Assembly: GCA_958295835.1 (NCBI GenBank)
Contig: OY282378.1
Span: forward strand, 2,311,001 to 2,375,000
DNA: 64,000 bases
Direction of reading: 5' to 3'
Source of the DNA: an uncultured Gammaproteobacteria bacterium
Lineage (GTDB): Bacteria > Pseudomonadota > Gammaproteobacteria > HK1
Translations under genes and position numbers: made by a program
Shown here: positions 33,703 through 43,017 of the stretch, piece after piece
Position numbering within the stretch: position 1 is the first letter of the stretch
How the letters are laid out: each line of letters opens with the position of its first letter
The notes under the pieces: model-generated
Databases searched by the model: none
What the model saw: the letters and a program-made list of their open reading frames with translations, nothing else
Told to the model about the DNA's origin: nothing

Positions 33703-34914
33703 CTAAGGGCTTACAAGCGCGGCGGCGGTGGGTTCCAGGCACCATCGCAGGGGATTCACCGGGCGGCCGGCACGCCGGATCTCGAAATAGAGGGCCGGTC
33801 GTGGATTGCCTCCGCTGTCGCCGACCGTCGCGACGACCTCGCCGGGCTCCACCCAGTCGCCCGTCTCCCTGGTCAAGGTCGCGTTGTGGCCGTACAGGCT
33901 CATGAACCCGTCCTCGTGCTCGATGATGAGCATCAGGCCGAATCCCCGGAGCCAGTCGGCGTACGCGACGCGGCCCCGGTGGACGGTATGGACGGCTTCT
34001 CCTGCCGGCGCTTCGATCAGCATCCCCCGCCACGTCAGGCCACTCTCATCGCGAGGCGCGCCGAACCGTGCGAGCACGGTGCCGTTCACCGGCCACGGGA
34101 GCTTGCCGCGTAGCGCCTCGAACGTCCGGTCGCCGTCGATCTTCAAGGCGTCGTCGGTGAGCGAGGCGCGCAACGCATCGATGAGCTCCAGGAGCCGGCG
34201 TTCGTCGGCCCGAAGCCGCGCTACGCGACTCTCCCGGTCCCGGATACGTGCGGCCAGCGCCCGCATCGCGTCCGCCCGGGCGGCGCGGCGTTCGTCGAGT
34301 TCGGCCAGACGGTGCTGCCTCTCGTCGCGGAGTGCGGCGATGGCCGCAGCTTCTTCGGCCACCCTCGCTTCCTGCGCTTCGAGCCTGGAGACGGTGTCGG
34401 CGATTCCACGAATCCTCTCCGCGTGAGCGCGCTCGATGACCGAGTGGTAGGCGAGCAGCCGGTCGATATCGCGCAGCGACTCGATATCGAGAAGCCTGGC
34501 GATCGGATCGCGCCGGGTGAATCGATACGAGGCGCGCACCGCGCGGGCGAGCTGGCGCCTGCGCTCGGCGAGCTCGGCGCGCGTCAGTGCGCTCGCGCGA
34601 CGGGCGGCGTCGGCCCGCCGGTGCGCCGCCGCCAGGCGTTCGTCGAGACCGGCAATCTCGCGCCGAATGCCCGCCGCCAGCTTTTCGCTCCGCGCCAGCG
34701 CCCTTGTATGGACGTCGTGTTCGTCGTGTGCCCGGGCGAGCTCGCGCGCGGTCGCCTCCAGGCGCGCCCGCACCTGCTCGAGGTCGCTCCGGACCTCGTA
34801 GTCCGATTCTCCGAATGCGCCGGCACCGAAGGCGAGGAGAGACATCGGGATCCAGGCGCGCACCGTTCGAGGGAAGACTCGCACACGCCGCCCGCAGACC
34901 GGATGCTTGGCCAC
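33703..34914 (-). CDS. envC: Murein hydrolase activator EnvC (degenerate LytM domain)
   Basis: Periplasmic activator of septal amidases during daughter-cell separation. About 400 residues: signal peptide, a long coiled coil (about 40-260) rich in Arg, Ala and Glu, then a C-terminal LytM domain. The metal ligands of active LytM enzymes are replaced: WRGMLI where HxGxD is expected and PALYFEI where HxH is expected, the state of EnvC activators. The C-terminus TVGDSGGNPRPALYFEIRR is otherwise canonical. GTG 34914 and GTG 34884 are both possible starts; ATG 34845 would cut the signal peptide. The usual partner gpmI is not upstream. Confidence 0.9.
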   Translation of the reverse strand: MAKHPVCGRRVRVFPRTVRAWIPMSLLAFGAGAFGESDYEVRSDLEQVRARLEATARELARAHDEHDVHTRALARSEKLAAGIRREIAGLDERLAAAHRRADAARRASALTRAELAERRRQLARAVRASYRFTRRDPIARLLDIESLRDIDRLLAYHSVIERAHAERIRGIADTVSRLEAQEARVAEEAAAIAALRDERQHRLAELDERRAARADAMRALAARIRDRESRVARLRADERRLLELIDALRASLTDDALKIDGDRTFEALRGKLPWPVNGTVLARFGAPRDESGLTWRGMLIEAPAGEAVHTVHRGRVAYADWLRGFGLMLIIEHEDGFMSLYGHNATLTRETGDWVEPGEVVATVGDSGGNPRPALYFEIRRAGRPVNPLRWCLEPTAAALVSP

Positions 34915-35076
34915 GCCGTGATCGTGGTGCGCGGTCCGGCTCGATGTCAAACGCCGATGGCTCGCCGCCGGTGGCGGTTCACCGGAAGCGCGCCGCGTCG
35001 CGGTTCGGTTCACGACCGATACCTCGTCGTCGTGCAGGCGGTCCCGTGGCGAAGGACCGCCGATACGGGCAGGCCC

Positions 35077-35185
35077 GGGTCGCTGCCTCGACATCGAATC
35101 CGGCGTTGCGAGCACACGACAAAATGGACGAGGCGTTTGGCAGCTACGTGGGTCGCTGCCCCGGCATCGAATCCGGCGTTGCGAG
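35077..35185. repeat. Direct repeat pair in the envC-rhodanese gap
   Basis: A 36-base sequence (35077-35112) recurs at 35150-35185 with two mismatches, 73 bases apart; both contain CATCGAATCCGGCGTTGCGAG-like cores. No gene lies in the 346-base gap 34915-35260. On the minus strand a TTGACA (complement of about 34947-34952) could be the envC -35 box but lacks a good -10. Confidence 0.75.
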
Positions 35186-35260
35186 GGGAGGTCCATCGCG
35201 CTAATCTCGCCGCCCGTCGCCGGGCCGGTGCAGGCCGGTGGGAGCCACCGCCCGAAGGCG

Positions 35261-35692
35261 ATGCACGTGGACAGGCTGCAAGAATTCTTCTCGAACAATC
35301 CAGGCCTGTGCATGGCGTTCATCGCGATCCTGGGCGCGCTCGCATGGACGTTCTTGCAGGGGGCGCCGCGCGGCGTGCGCAAGCTGAGCCCGTTGGATGC
35401 CACGCAGCTCATCAATCATGAAGACGCGGTCGTCGTCGACGTCAGATCCGACGGAGAATTCCGCCAGGGCCATATCGTCAACGCCTTGAACATCCCCGAG
35501 TCCCAGCTCGCGGAGCGGATCGGCAAGCTGAACAAGTTCCGCGGGCGGCCCATCATCGCCACGTGCCGCACCGGGCAGATCAGCGTGAAGGCGGGGGGCA
35601 AGCTCGTCGCCGACGGCTTCGAGAAGGTGTACAGCCTGAACGGCGGCATCCTGGCGTGGGAAGGTGCGAGCCTTCCACTGACGAAGAAGTAG
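35261..35692 (+). CDS. Membrane-anchored rhodanese-like protein
   Basis: About 143 residues: an N-terminal membrane helix (about 12-32, MAFIAILGALAWTFL) then a single rhodanese domain with VVVDVRSDGEFRQGHIVNALNIP and the active-site cysteine in IATCRTGQIS, ending in YSLNGGILAWEGASLP. It resembles E. coli YibN, probably a sulfur-carrying or redox protein at the cytoplasmic face. In related genomes grxC and secB lie between this gene and gpsA; here gpsA follows after 160 bases and both are absent. Confidence 0.9.
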   Translation: MHVDRLQEFFSNNPGLCMAFIAILGALAWTFLQGAPRGVRKLSPLDATQLINHEDAVVVDVRSDGEFRQGHIVNALNIPESQLAERIGKLNKFRGRPIIATCRTGQISVKAGGKLVADGFEKVYSLNGGILAWEGASLPLTKK

Positions 35693-35852
35693 TCCCTTGC
35701 CTCTCGCCCCCCTGCCGCGACGCCGCGAGATGCGATGTCGATGACACTCGCGGCCGGATGCCCGGCTCCGGCTCTTCCGGAGCAGCGGGATCCGGCGCGG
35801 GGCCGAACCCGTGGTCCGTGGCTGAAGTACGAGGGCTGAGCGAACGAGTGCG

Positions 35853-36860
35853 ATGAACCTCCGCTGCGACGTCGCGGTGCTCGGCGCGGGCTCATGGGGC
35901 ACGGCGCTCGCGATCTCGCTGGCGCGCAACGGGCACGAGACCCTCCTCTGGGGCCGCGACGAGGCGATGCTCGCGGCCATCGCCCGGCGTGGCAGCAACG
36001 AGCAGTACCTGCCCGGACAACGTCTCCCGGATCGCCTGGCGATCGAGCCGGTGCTCTCCAGGGCGGTCGATGCCGCGGGCGCGTGCCTCATCGCCGTCCC
36101 CAGCCATGCCTTCGGGGAGATGGTCGCTGCCCTCGCCTCGATGCCCGCGGGTCGGCCGGGGTTGCTGTGGGCGACAAAGGGGCTCGATCCGTCGAGTGGT
36201 CGTCTCCTCCACGAGGTAGCGGCGGAGCTGATGCCTCCCGGCGTCCCTCTGGGAGTGCTCTCCGGACCGACGTTCGCGAGGGAGGTGGCAAGGCGTCTTC
36301 CCACCGCCGTGACCCTGGCCGCGACCGATGCCGGGTTCGCCCGGGAGTGGGCGGCCCGGCTTGCGAGCTCCCGTTTGCGCGTCTACACCAGCGACGACCT
36401 CGCCGGAGTGCAGATCGCGGGCGCGGTCAAGAACGTTCTCGCGATTGCCGCGGGCATCGCGGACGGGCTCGGCTTCGGGGCGAACACCCGTGCTGCGCTC
36501 ATTGCCCGGGGCTTGAGCGAGATGGCGCGGCTCGGCGAGGCGGCCGGGGGGCGCGCCGCGACGTTCATGGGACTCGCGGGACTGGGCGATCTGGTGCTGA
36601 CCTGTACCGATGACCAGTCGCGCAACCGGAGGTTCGGGCTCGCGCTGGCGCGCGGGATTTCGCCGGCCGAAGCCGCCGCCGGGGTGGGTCAGGTCGTCGA
36701 AGGCGTCGAGACGAGCACGCAAGTGATGAGCCTTGCACGACGGTATGGAGTCGAGATGCCGATCTGCGAGCAGGTCCGGGCCGTCGTGACCGGCGCGTGG
36801 AGCGCGGGCGAAGCGGTCGAGACGCTGCTGGCGCGCGAAGCCGCCCGTCCGGAGCGTTGA
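35853..36860 (+). CDS. gpsA: Glycerol-3-phosphate dehydrogenase [NAD(P)+]
   Basis: Reduces dihydroxyacetone phosphate to sn-glycerol-3-phosphate for phospholipid synthesis. The 335-residue protein has the Rossmann motif VLGAGSWGTALAI, IAVPSHAF, TKGLDPSSG, LSGPTFAREVA, the catalytic lysine in GAVKNVLAIAAG and GLAGLGDLVLTCT. Length and motifs are normal. The gene stands downstream of the rhodanese gene and likely shares a transcript. Confidence 0.96.
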   Translation: MNLRCDVAVLGAGSWGTALAISLARNGHETLLWGRDEAMLAAIARRGSNEQYLPGQRLPDRLAIEPVLSRAVDAAGACLIAVPSHAFGEMVAALASMPAGRPGLLWATKGLDPSSGRLLHEVAAELMPPGVPLGVLSGPTFAREVARRLPTAVTLAATDAGFAREWAARLASSRLRVYTSDDLAGVQIAGAVKNVLAIAAGIADGLGFGANTRAALIARGLSEMARLGEAAGGRAATFMGLAGLGDLVLTCTDDQSRNRRFGLALARGISPAEAAAGVGQVVEGVETSTQVMSLARRYGVEMPICEQVRAVVTGAWSAGEAVETLLAREAARPER

Positions 36861-37152
36861 CCGCGAGACGAGCAACGGCATCAGCGGCGTCCGGAGCGAG
36901 GTCCGTGTCGACTCGTCCCTGGAAAGCCTGCCCTCGAACCCGGCCATCGACGAAGGGCGTCAAGCGAAGGGCGTCAAGCGCTGCAAGAGCTTCGCAACGA
37001 CGGATGCCAGCCCGCATTTCATGGCCCGGATCAGGGCGCGCAGGCAGCATGATCCGCAGGACTACAAGCCACGCGACGGCGGGCACGGGTCGTTGCGTTA
37101 TCATCCCCTTCCCGTTCCGTCCCGCGGGCCATCCGCGGGCGACCTCCCGGCG
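36861..37152 (+). repeat. Intergenic region with a short tandem repeat
   Basis: 292 bases without a supported gene. A perfect 14-base tandem repeat (GAAGGGCGTCAAGC twice) lies at about 36953-36980. The remainder is ordinary GC-rich sequence; no clear promoter or terminator is seen. Confidence 0.5.
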
Positions 37153-40100
37153 ATGTCGAGCGCCATGTCCAATCGCACGAAGGAAGAATCAGCCGGGTCA
37201 CGGGCTCTCGACGCACAGTCGCTCGTCGCGGCGATGCGCGAGGTCGTCACCGAGCTTCATCCCCACCTCGGTGCGCGTGCCGAGATCACCCTCGACAGCT
37301 CGCTCGATCGCGATCTCGGACTCGACAGCCTCTCGCGCATGGAGCTGCTCTCGCGGCTCGAGCGCAGGTTCGGCGCCACGATTCCCGAAACGGTCATGGC
37401 GAACGCGGAGACGGCACGGGAGCTGCTGCCGGCGCTGCTGGCAGGCGACCGGCGGCAGCGGGGGGCGGTGTCGGTGCGCAGCCGCGAGGCAGGACTCGAA
37501 GTGGTGGACGCGATCCCCCTCGGCGCCTCGACGCTGCTCGATGCGGTGGACTTCCATGCGCGCCACCATGGCGACAGCGTGCATGTCGAGCTCCACGAGT
37601 CGGACCGGGAGCCGTTGCCGATCACGTTCGCCGCCCTGGTGGATCGTGCCGAGCACATCGCGGCCGGCCTCGCCAACCGGGGGCTTTCGCCGGGCCAGTC
37701 CGCGGCGCTGATGTTGCCGACCGGCCTCGACTATCTGGCGACGTTCCTCGGAGTGCAGATGGCCGGCGGGATCCCGGTGCCGATCTATCCGCCCGCGCGG
37801 CCGAGCCAGATCGAGGATCACGTGAGCCGTCACGCGGGCATCCTTGCGAATGCGAAGGCCCGGACGCTGGTGACCTTCGGTCCTGCCATCGGGGTGTCGA
37901 GGCTGCTGACCGCGCGGGTGCCGGGGCTGGACTCGGTGGTCGACGTCGCCGCGCTCGACGGGGACGGCCGACTTGGAGAGCGCCCGGTCCTCGACGAATC
38001 CTCCACCGCGTTCCTCCAGTACACTTCCGGCAGCACCGGTAGCCCCAAGGGCGTCGTGCTCAGCCACGGCGACGTGCTCGCATCGCTCAAGGCCATGGCC
38101 GTCGCGCTGGGCGCGACGCCGCGCGACGTGTTCGTGAGCTGGCTGCCGCTCTACCACGACATGGGGCTGATCGGGGCGTGGATGGGGAGCCTGTACTACG
38201 GCTTCCCGCTGGTGCTCATGTCCCCGCTGGACTTCCTCGCCCGTCCCGCGCGCTGGCTGGAAGCGATCCACCGGCATCGGGGGACGCTGTCCGGCGGGCC
38301 GAACTTCGCCTACGAATTGTGCGTGCGGCGCATCGGGCCGGAGGAAGCCGAAGGGCTGGATCTGTCGAGCTGGCGGCTCGCGTTCAACGGCGCCGAGCCG
38401 GTCAATCCGGACACGATGGACCGGTTCACGACGAAGTTCGCCCCGTACGGGTTCCCCGACAACGCCATGACCCCCGTCTACGGGCTCGCGGAGGCGACCC
38501 TGGGGGTGGCGTTCACCCCCATCGGGCGGGGGCCGCGGATCGAGACGGTCGATGCCGATGCCATGGCGCGCCGCGCCCGGGCGGTGCCGCCTGGCGCCGG
38601 GACGCCGGCGGAGCGCACGCGCCGGTTCGTCTCCTGCGGGCCGCCGATCCCGGGATTCGAGGTGCGGATCGTCGACGACCGCGGCACGGAGCTCGAGGAG
38701 CGGGCGGAGGGAGCGGTGGAGTTCCGCGGGCCGTCCACCACCAGCGGCTACTTCCGCAACCCTGCCGCGAGCCGCGCGCTGTTCGACGGCGAGTGGCTGC
38801 GCTCCGGGGACCGCGGCTACGTGGCGGGCGGCGAGCTCTACGTCACCGGACGCGACAAGGACCTCATCGTGCGCGCCGGGCGCAACCTCTATCCCTACGA
38901 CCTCGAAGCCGCGGTGGGCGAGATCGACGGAGTGCGCAAGGGCTGCGTCGCGGTGTTCGCCGCATCGGACCCCGCGGCCGGGACCGAGCGGCTGGTGGTG
39001 GTGGCGGAGACCCGCGAGGAGGATCCCGCACGCAAACGCGAGATCGTGGACGCGATCTCGCGCGCCGGGGCGGTATTGATCGGCGCCGGTCCCGACGAGA
39101 TCGTCCTCGCGCCGCCGCACAGCGTGCTCAAGACCTCCAGCGGGAAGATCCGGCGAGTCGCGGTCCGCGAGCTGTTCGAGAGCGGCGCGCTGCGGCGCGG
39201 CGCCGGCTCGGTGCGGATGCAGATCGCCCGCCTCGCGCTCGCCGCAACCCGCGGCACGGTGCGGTCGTGGGCGAGGCGGGCGGCGCGCGCCGCCTATACG
39301 GTGTATGCCGGGGTGGTCGCTGCGGCGACGTTCGGGCTGGCCTGGCTCGTGGTGGTGATGGCGCCCGGGAGCGAGCGCGCCCGTTGGCGCCGCGGGCGGG
39401 TGCTCTGCCGGGCCGCGTTCCGGGCCCTCGGCATCCGCATCCGGGTGAGCGGCGCATCGAACCTGGACAGCGGAGGGCGGCACGTGCTCGTCGCGAACCA
39501 CGCGAGCTATCTCGACGGCCCGCTGCTCTTCGCGGCGATTCCGGCGCAGGTCGGCTACGTCGTCAAGGGCGAGCTTGCCGGCAACGTCTTCCTTGCGCCG
39601 CTCCTGCGCGCGCTCGGGGCCGAGTTCGTCAACCGGCTGGACCACGAGCGCAGCGTCGCCGACGCCGCGTCGCTGGCGGACCGGCTCGCGCGCGGCGGCT
39701 CGCTGGGGTTCTTCCCCGAGGGTACCCTGCACCGGATGCCGGGGCTGCTGCCGTTTCGAATCGGCGCGTTCTCCGTCGCGGTGGAGGGCGGCGCCCGCGT
39801 CGTCCCCGTCACCATCGCCGGCACGCGCTCGGTCATGCGCGACGGCCAGTGGATCCCGCGCCCCGGGCCGGTATCGGTCCGCATCGCCGCACCGATCGCT
39901 CCGTCACCGGCCGCTCCGCCGATCATGCCGGATCATGGGCCGGCGGAGGAATCCGGCGATGAATCGGCAGCTGTGCAGATTCCCGATACGGCCAGCGGGC
40001 CGGGCCGGGGACCTTCGACCGGGCCGGGCTCCGAGCCGGCAGATAGGACGAGCCCCGAGCCGGTCGATGGGTCGAGCGACCACCCGCCGGACGCATCGAG

Positions 40101-40233
40101 CTGGGCGCGGGCGGTGAAGCTGCGCGATGCGGCGAGGGCGGTGATCCTGGCGCAGTGCGGCGAGCCCGATCTCGGCGCCCGGCTCGACGTGCTCGATACG
40201 TTGCGCAGGCGCAAGAGGGAGGAGGTGGAATGA
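37153..40233 (+). CDS. Fusion: acyl carrier protein - fatty acyl-AMP ligase - PlsC-type acyltransferase
   Basis: 1026 residues in three modules. Residues 1-100 form a carrier domain with the phosphopantetheine site GLDSLSRMELL (Ser near 57). Residues about 115-690 form an acyl-AMP ligase with YTSGSTGSPKGVVLSHGD near 289, YGLAEATLG, SGDRGY and GRDKDLIVRAGRNLYP; the FAAL-like layout suggests acyl-adenylate passed to the carrier. After two hydrophobic segments, about 770-900 is a PlsC-type 1-acylglycerol-phosphate acyltransferase with NHASYLDGPLL and FPEGTLHRM. The C-terminus is a low-complexity Pro/Ser/Gly linker. A free-acid activation and lipid-acylation role is inferred. The stop overlaps the next start (ATGA). 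Confidence 0.85.
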   Translation: MSSAMSNRTKEESAGSRALDAQSLVAAMREVVTELHPHLGARAEITLDSSLDRDLGLDSLSRMELLSRLERRFGATIPETVMANAETARELLPALLAGDRRQRGAVSVRSREAGLEVVDAIPLGASTLLDAVDFHARHHGDSVHVELHESDREPLPITFAALVDRAEHIAAGLANRGLSPGQSAALMLPTGLDYLATFLGVQMAGGIPVPIYPPARPSQIEDHVSRHAGILANAKARTLVTFGPAIGVSRLLTARVPGLDSVVDVAALDGDGRLGERPVLDESSTAFLQYTSGSTGSPKGVVLSHGDVLASLKAMAVALGATPRDVFVSWLPLYHDMGLIGAWMGSLYYGFPLVLMSPLDFLARPARWLEAIHRHRGTLSGGPNFAYELCVRRIGPEEAEGLDLSSWRLAFNGAEPVNPDTMDRFTTKFAPYGFPDNAMTPVYGLAEATLGVAFTPIGRGPRIETVDADAMARRARAVPPGAGTPAERTRRFVSCGPPIPGFEVRIVDDRGTELEERAEGAVEFRGPSTTSGYFRNPAASRALFDGEWLRSGDRGYVAGGELYVTGRDKDLIVRAGRNLYPYDLEAAVGEIDGVRKGCVAVFAASDPAAGTERLVVVAETREEDPARKREIVDAISRAGAVLIGAGPDEIVLAPPHSVLKTSSGKIRRVAVRELFESGALRRGAGSVRMQIARLALAATRGTVRSWARRAARAAYTVYAGVVAAATFGLAWLVVVMAPGSERARWRRGRVLCRAAFRALGIRIRVSGASNLDSGGRHVLVANHASYLDGPLLFAAIPAQVGYVVKGELAGNVFLAPLLRALGAEFVNRLDHERSVADAASLADRLARGGSLGFFPEGTLHRMPGLLPFRIGAFSVAVEGGARVVPVTIAGTRSVMRDGQWIPRPGPVSVRIAAPIAPSPAAPPIMPDHGPAEESGDESAAVQIPDTASGPGRGPSTGPGSEPADRTSPEPVDGSSDHPPDASSWARAVKLRDAARAVILAQCGEPDLGARLDVLDTLRRRKREEVE

Positions 40234-41459
40234 GTCCGAATACGCCGCCGCCCGCCGGCATCGATGGCGTCCTCATCGACCGGATCGCGGACTGGCTGAT
40301 GTCGAGCGCCCTCGGCGAGGCCGGAGTCGACTCGATCTTCGAGGGCTGCTGCCAGCGCCTGCACGCCGCGGGCGTTCCCTTGGCGCGCGCGCTGACCGCG
40401 TTCCGCACCCTCCACCCGCTGTTCGCATCCGTGCTCCTCGTGTGGAAGCGCAACCAGGGCGTGAACAGCAACGCGATACAGCACGCGCGGGCGTTCTCGA
40501 CCGAGGAATGGTTCCACAGCCCGATGCACCACCTCATGCGCCACCGTCTGCCGTTTCTCCGGCGGCGGCTCACCGGCGAGCACGCCATCGTCGACTTCCC
40601 CGTGCTGGAGGAGCTGCGTGACGACGGAATCACCGACTACCTCTGTTACCTGACGCCGTTCGCGAGTGACGAAGAGCCGGGGGCGGATGCCCGCGGCATC
40701 ATGGGGTCGTGGGCGACGGATCGGGCCAGCGGTTTCAGCGAGGAGGACCTGCGGATCCTCGGGCGGATCCAGCGCCGCTACGCCGTCTCGTGCAAGATGC
40801 AGATCCAGCGCCGGATCACCCGGAACGTGCTGGAGACCTACCTCGGGCCGGACGCCGGCGCCCGGGTGCTCGACGGGCAGATCCGGCGCGGCGACGGTGA
40901 GCGGATCCACGCCGTCATCTGGTACAGCGACATGCGCGACTCCACGAGGCTCGCCGACCGCCTCGACCCGCACGTCTTCATCGAACGCCTCAACCGGTAC
41001 TTCGAGTGCACCGCCGGGGCGGTCATCGCCGGCGGCGGCGAGGTGCTGCGCTTCGTCGGCGACGCGGTGCTCGCGATCTTCCCGATCCGCGCCGGCGGCG
41101 ACGATGCCCGCACCGCCAGCGAGCGCGCCCTCGCCGCCGCCCGAGACGCGGAATCGCGGCTCGCCCGCGCGAACGAGAACCTTGCGGCGGAGGGAGAGGA
41201 GCCCATCGAGTTCGGGCTCGGCCTGCACGTCGGGGACGTCATGTACGGAAACATCGGGGTGCCGGAACGGCTCGAATTCTCCGTCATCGGCCCGGCCGCC
41301 AACGAGGTCGCCCGCATCGAGGACCTGACCAAGACGTTGGGGCGCAGGGTGCTGGTGAGTCAGGCGTTCGCCAACGCCGCGGGTGCGCACTGCGAGCCTC
41401 TGGGCGCGCAGCCGCTACGCGGGGTCGGCGCGCCGGTGGAGGTGTTCGCGCCGTGCTGA
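40230..41459 (+). CDS. Class III adenylate/guanylate cyclase domain protein
   Basis: 409 residues. The C-terminal catalytic domain (about 215-405) has WYSDMRDSTRLADRLDP with a metal-binding Asp, GGGEVLRFVGDAVLAIFP with the second Asp, and GLGLHVGDVMYGNIG. The N-terminal 200 residues are a cytosolic sensory-type region with no domain I can name (contains FHSPMHHLMRHRLPFLRRRL). A strong GAGGGAGGAGG site precedes the ATG, which overlaps the stop of the ligase/acyltransferase fusion, so the pair is translationally coupled. ATP versus GTP specificity cannot be told. Confidence 0.88.
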   Translation: MSPNTPPPAGIDGVLIDRIADWLMSSALGEAGVDSIFEGCCQRLHAAGVPLARALTAFRTLHPLFASVLLVWKRNQGVNSNAIQHARAFSTEEWFHSPMHHLMRHRLPFLRRRLTGEHAIVDFPVLEELRDDGITDYLCYLTPFASDEEPGADARGIMGSWATDRASGFSEEDLRILGRIQRRYAVSCKMQIQRRITRNVLETYLGPDAGARVLDGQIRRGDGERIHAVIWYSDMRDSTRLADRLDPHVFIERLNRYFECTAGAVIAGGGEVLRFVGDAVLAIFPIRAGGDDARTASERALAAARDAESRLARANENLAAEGEEPIEFGLGLHVGDVMYGNIGVPERLEFSVIGPAANEVARIEDLTKTLGRRVLVSQAFANAAGAHCEPLGAQPLRGVGAPVEVFAPC

Positions 41460-41490
41460 GGCGGGTGTTCCGGTGCGAACCCGAAAGGAA

Positions 41491-41516
41491 AAGCCCGCGG
41501 CCGGAGCCGCGGGCTT
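41491..41516. terminator. Bidirectional terminator between the cyclase and the binding-protein gene
   Basis: An 11-bp perfect stem (41491-41501 with 41506-41516) with a CGGA loop; AAGCCCGCGGC pairs with GCCGCGGGCTT. It lies in the convergent gap between the cyclase gene and the minus-strand binding-protein gene and can serve both. Confidence 0.75.
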
Positions 41517-41567
41517 CGTTCGAACGTTCGATGATGCCCGGCGTAGAGACGCCGAATGACCCCGCCG

Positions 41568-42629
41568 TTACTTCGCCATCCAGGTCACCATGCGGGCCGA
41601 GGTGCTCTCGCGGTGGTCCGCCCAGAACGCCTGGTCCATGAGGAAGTAGCTCTGGGTGTTCTGCGGGGCGGTCGGCAGGTGCGGGAGGATGTCCGGGTTC
41701 ACGAACTTGTCCGCGCCCTTCACCATCGGACCGTAGGCGATGTAGTTCGTCTGGTCTCCCTGCCGGTCGGGACGCGACGCGAAGGTGAGGAACTTCCAGG
41801 CGAGATCCTTCTCCGGGTGGTCCTTCGGCACGAACCAGTAGTCGAAGTCGAGGGCCTGGCCGTTCCACACGAGCGCGAAGGGTTGGCCGTCGTCGACGAT
41901 CGCGTTGTAGAAGCGGCCGTTCCAGCCTGAAGTCATCACCACCTCCTTGTCCGCGAGGAGCTGCGGAGCGTGGGCGCCGGTCTCCCAGAAGATCAGGTGA
42001 TCCTTGATCTCGTCCATCTTCGCGAATGCGCGATCGATGCCGCCCTCGGAGCGCAGCACCTTGTAGACGTCGGCGGGCGGCACGCCGTCGGCGATGAGCG
42101 CGAACTCGAGGCTGCCCTGCACCTTGTTCGCTCTGAGGGCGCGTTTGCCGGGGTACTTCTCGACGTTCCAGAAATCCGCCCAGGACTTCGGCGGGTCGGT
42201 CGGAAACACGTCGGTGCGGTATGCGAACAGGGTGCCGTAGGCGATGGTGGCAATCCCGCATTCGGTCGAGCCGCCGGGCAGGAAGTCGTCGGGGGACATC
42301 CCCATCGCATCCCAGTCGATGGGCTCGAGGAGCCCTTCGTCGCAGCCGGCGACCGCCACCGCGACGGAGCCGTCGAGGACGTGGCTCTTGTAGTTTCCGG
42401 TCTCGACCATCGCCCGGATGATGGCGATGCTTCCATCCCATTCGTCCTCGAGGATGGTGAGGCCGGTCTCCTTCATGAACGGCTCGTAGTAGGCCTTGCG
42501 CTGGCTCATGCTGTACGAGCCGCCCCATGACGTGATCGTCAACATCTGGGCGATCGACGTCTGAGGCACGGACATCAGGAGCAGGGCGGCGGCGACGGTC
42601 GCCGCCAGGGTACGCTTGATTATGGTCAT
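41568..42629 (-). CDS. PotD/PotF-type ABC transporter substrate-binding protein (orphan)
   Basis: Periplasmic binding protein of the spermidine/putrescine type, about 353 residues, with a signal peptide (1-26, cleavage after SIAQ). Typical motifs: LTITSWGGSYSMSQRKAYYEPF, VLDGSVAVAVAGCDEGLLEPID, ECGIATIAYGTLFAYR and KSWADFWNVEKYPGKRAL. ATG 42629 has GAGGAG nearby. No permease or ATPase gene of the same system is adjacent, so it either serves a transporter encoded elsewhere or is a sensor. The ligand is uncertain; polyamine is inference from family. Confidence 0.85.
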   Translation of the reverse strand: MTIIKRTLAATVAAALLLMSVPQTSIAQMLTITSWGGSYSMSQRKAYYEPFMKETGLTILEDEWDGSIAIIRAMVETGNYKSHVLDGSVAVAVAGCDEGLLEPIDWDAMGMSPDDFLPGGSTECGIATIAYGTLFAYRTDVFPTDPPKSWADFWNVEKYPGKRALRANKVQGSLEFALIADGVPPADVYKVLRSEGGIDRAFAKMDEIKDHLIFWETGAHAPQLLADKEVVMTSGWNGRFYNAIVDDGQPFALVWNGQALDFDYWFVPKDHPEKDLAWKFLTFASRPDRQGDQTNYIAYGPMVKGADKFVNPDILPHLPTAPQNTQSYFLMDQAFWADHRESTSARMVTWMAK

Positions 42630-43017
42630 CCTTCGATCTCCTCGTGAGGGTAGCCCCGGAAGGCGAAGCCTCGGACGCATCCGGGAGGGCATCTTCTCCG
42701 ATCGCGATCCGATTGCCAAATCCACCACCGCTCCCCGGTCCGGAAGCGGTTCCCGACGAAGATCGCCTTCGTCGAACGCTCGCCGTTGCCGGGCTCCGGC
42801 GGCGACTGCACTACGGTCCACTCTCCACGGGCGCGGGCCATCCCGCCCTGAGCGGACACATCGCGCCGCTCGGATCAAACCCTCCCCCATGATTTCGATC
42901 CCCTTCGACCGTCTTCCCGAGACGAGAGCGCCCTTCAATCGACGTCGAGCCGATGTCCTACACGGCATCGGGTCGATGGAGACGGCCTTCCCCTTGCAGG
43001 CAGCCTATCGTGCCCGC
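42630..43017. other. Gap between the binding-protein gene and the Rpn gene
   Basis: 388 bases. The plus frame is open throughout and in-frame ATGs at 42889 and 42976 could extend the following Rpn gene, but the upstream peptide is not like the family. The palindrome GATCGCGATC (about 42698-42707) is the only striking short feature. No convincing promoter is seen. Confidence 0.35.

Noticed and set aside
37198..39732. 844-codon minus-strand frame opposite the ACP-ligase fusion
   Set aside because: Shadow; the plus strand encodes three recognisable domains.
42616..43017. N-terminal extension of the Rpn gene through an open upstream frame
   Set aside because: The extension overlaps the leader of the divergent binding-protein gene and does not resemble the family; the standard N-terminus begins at 43018.
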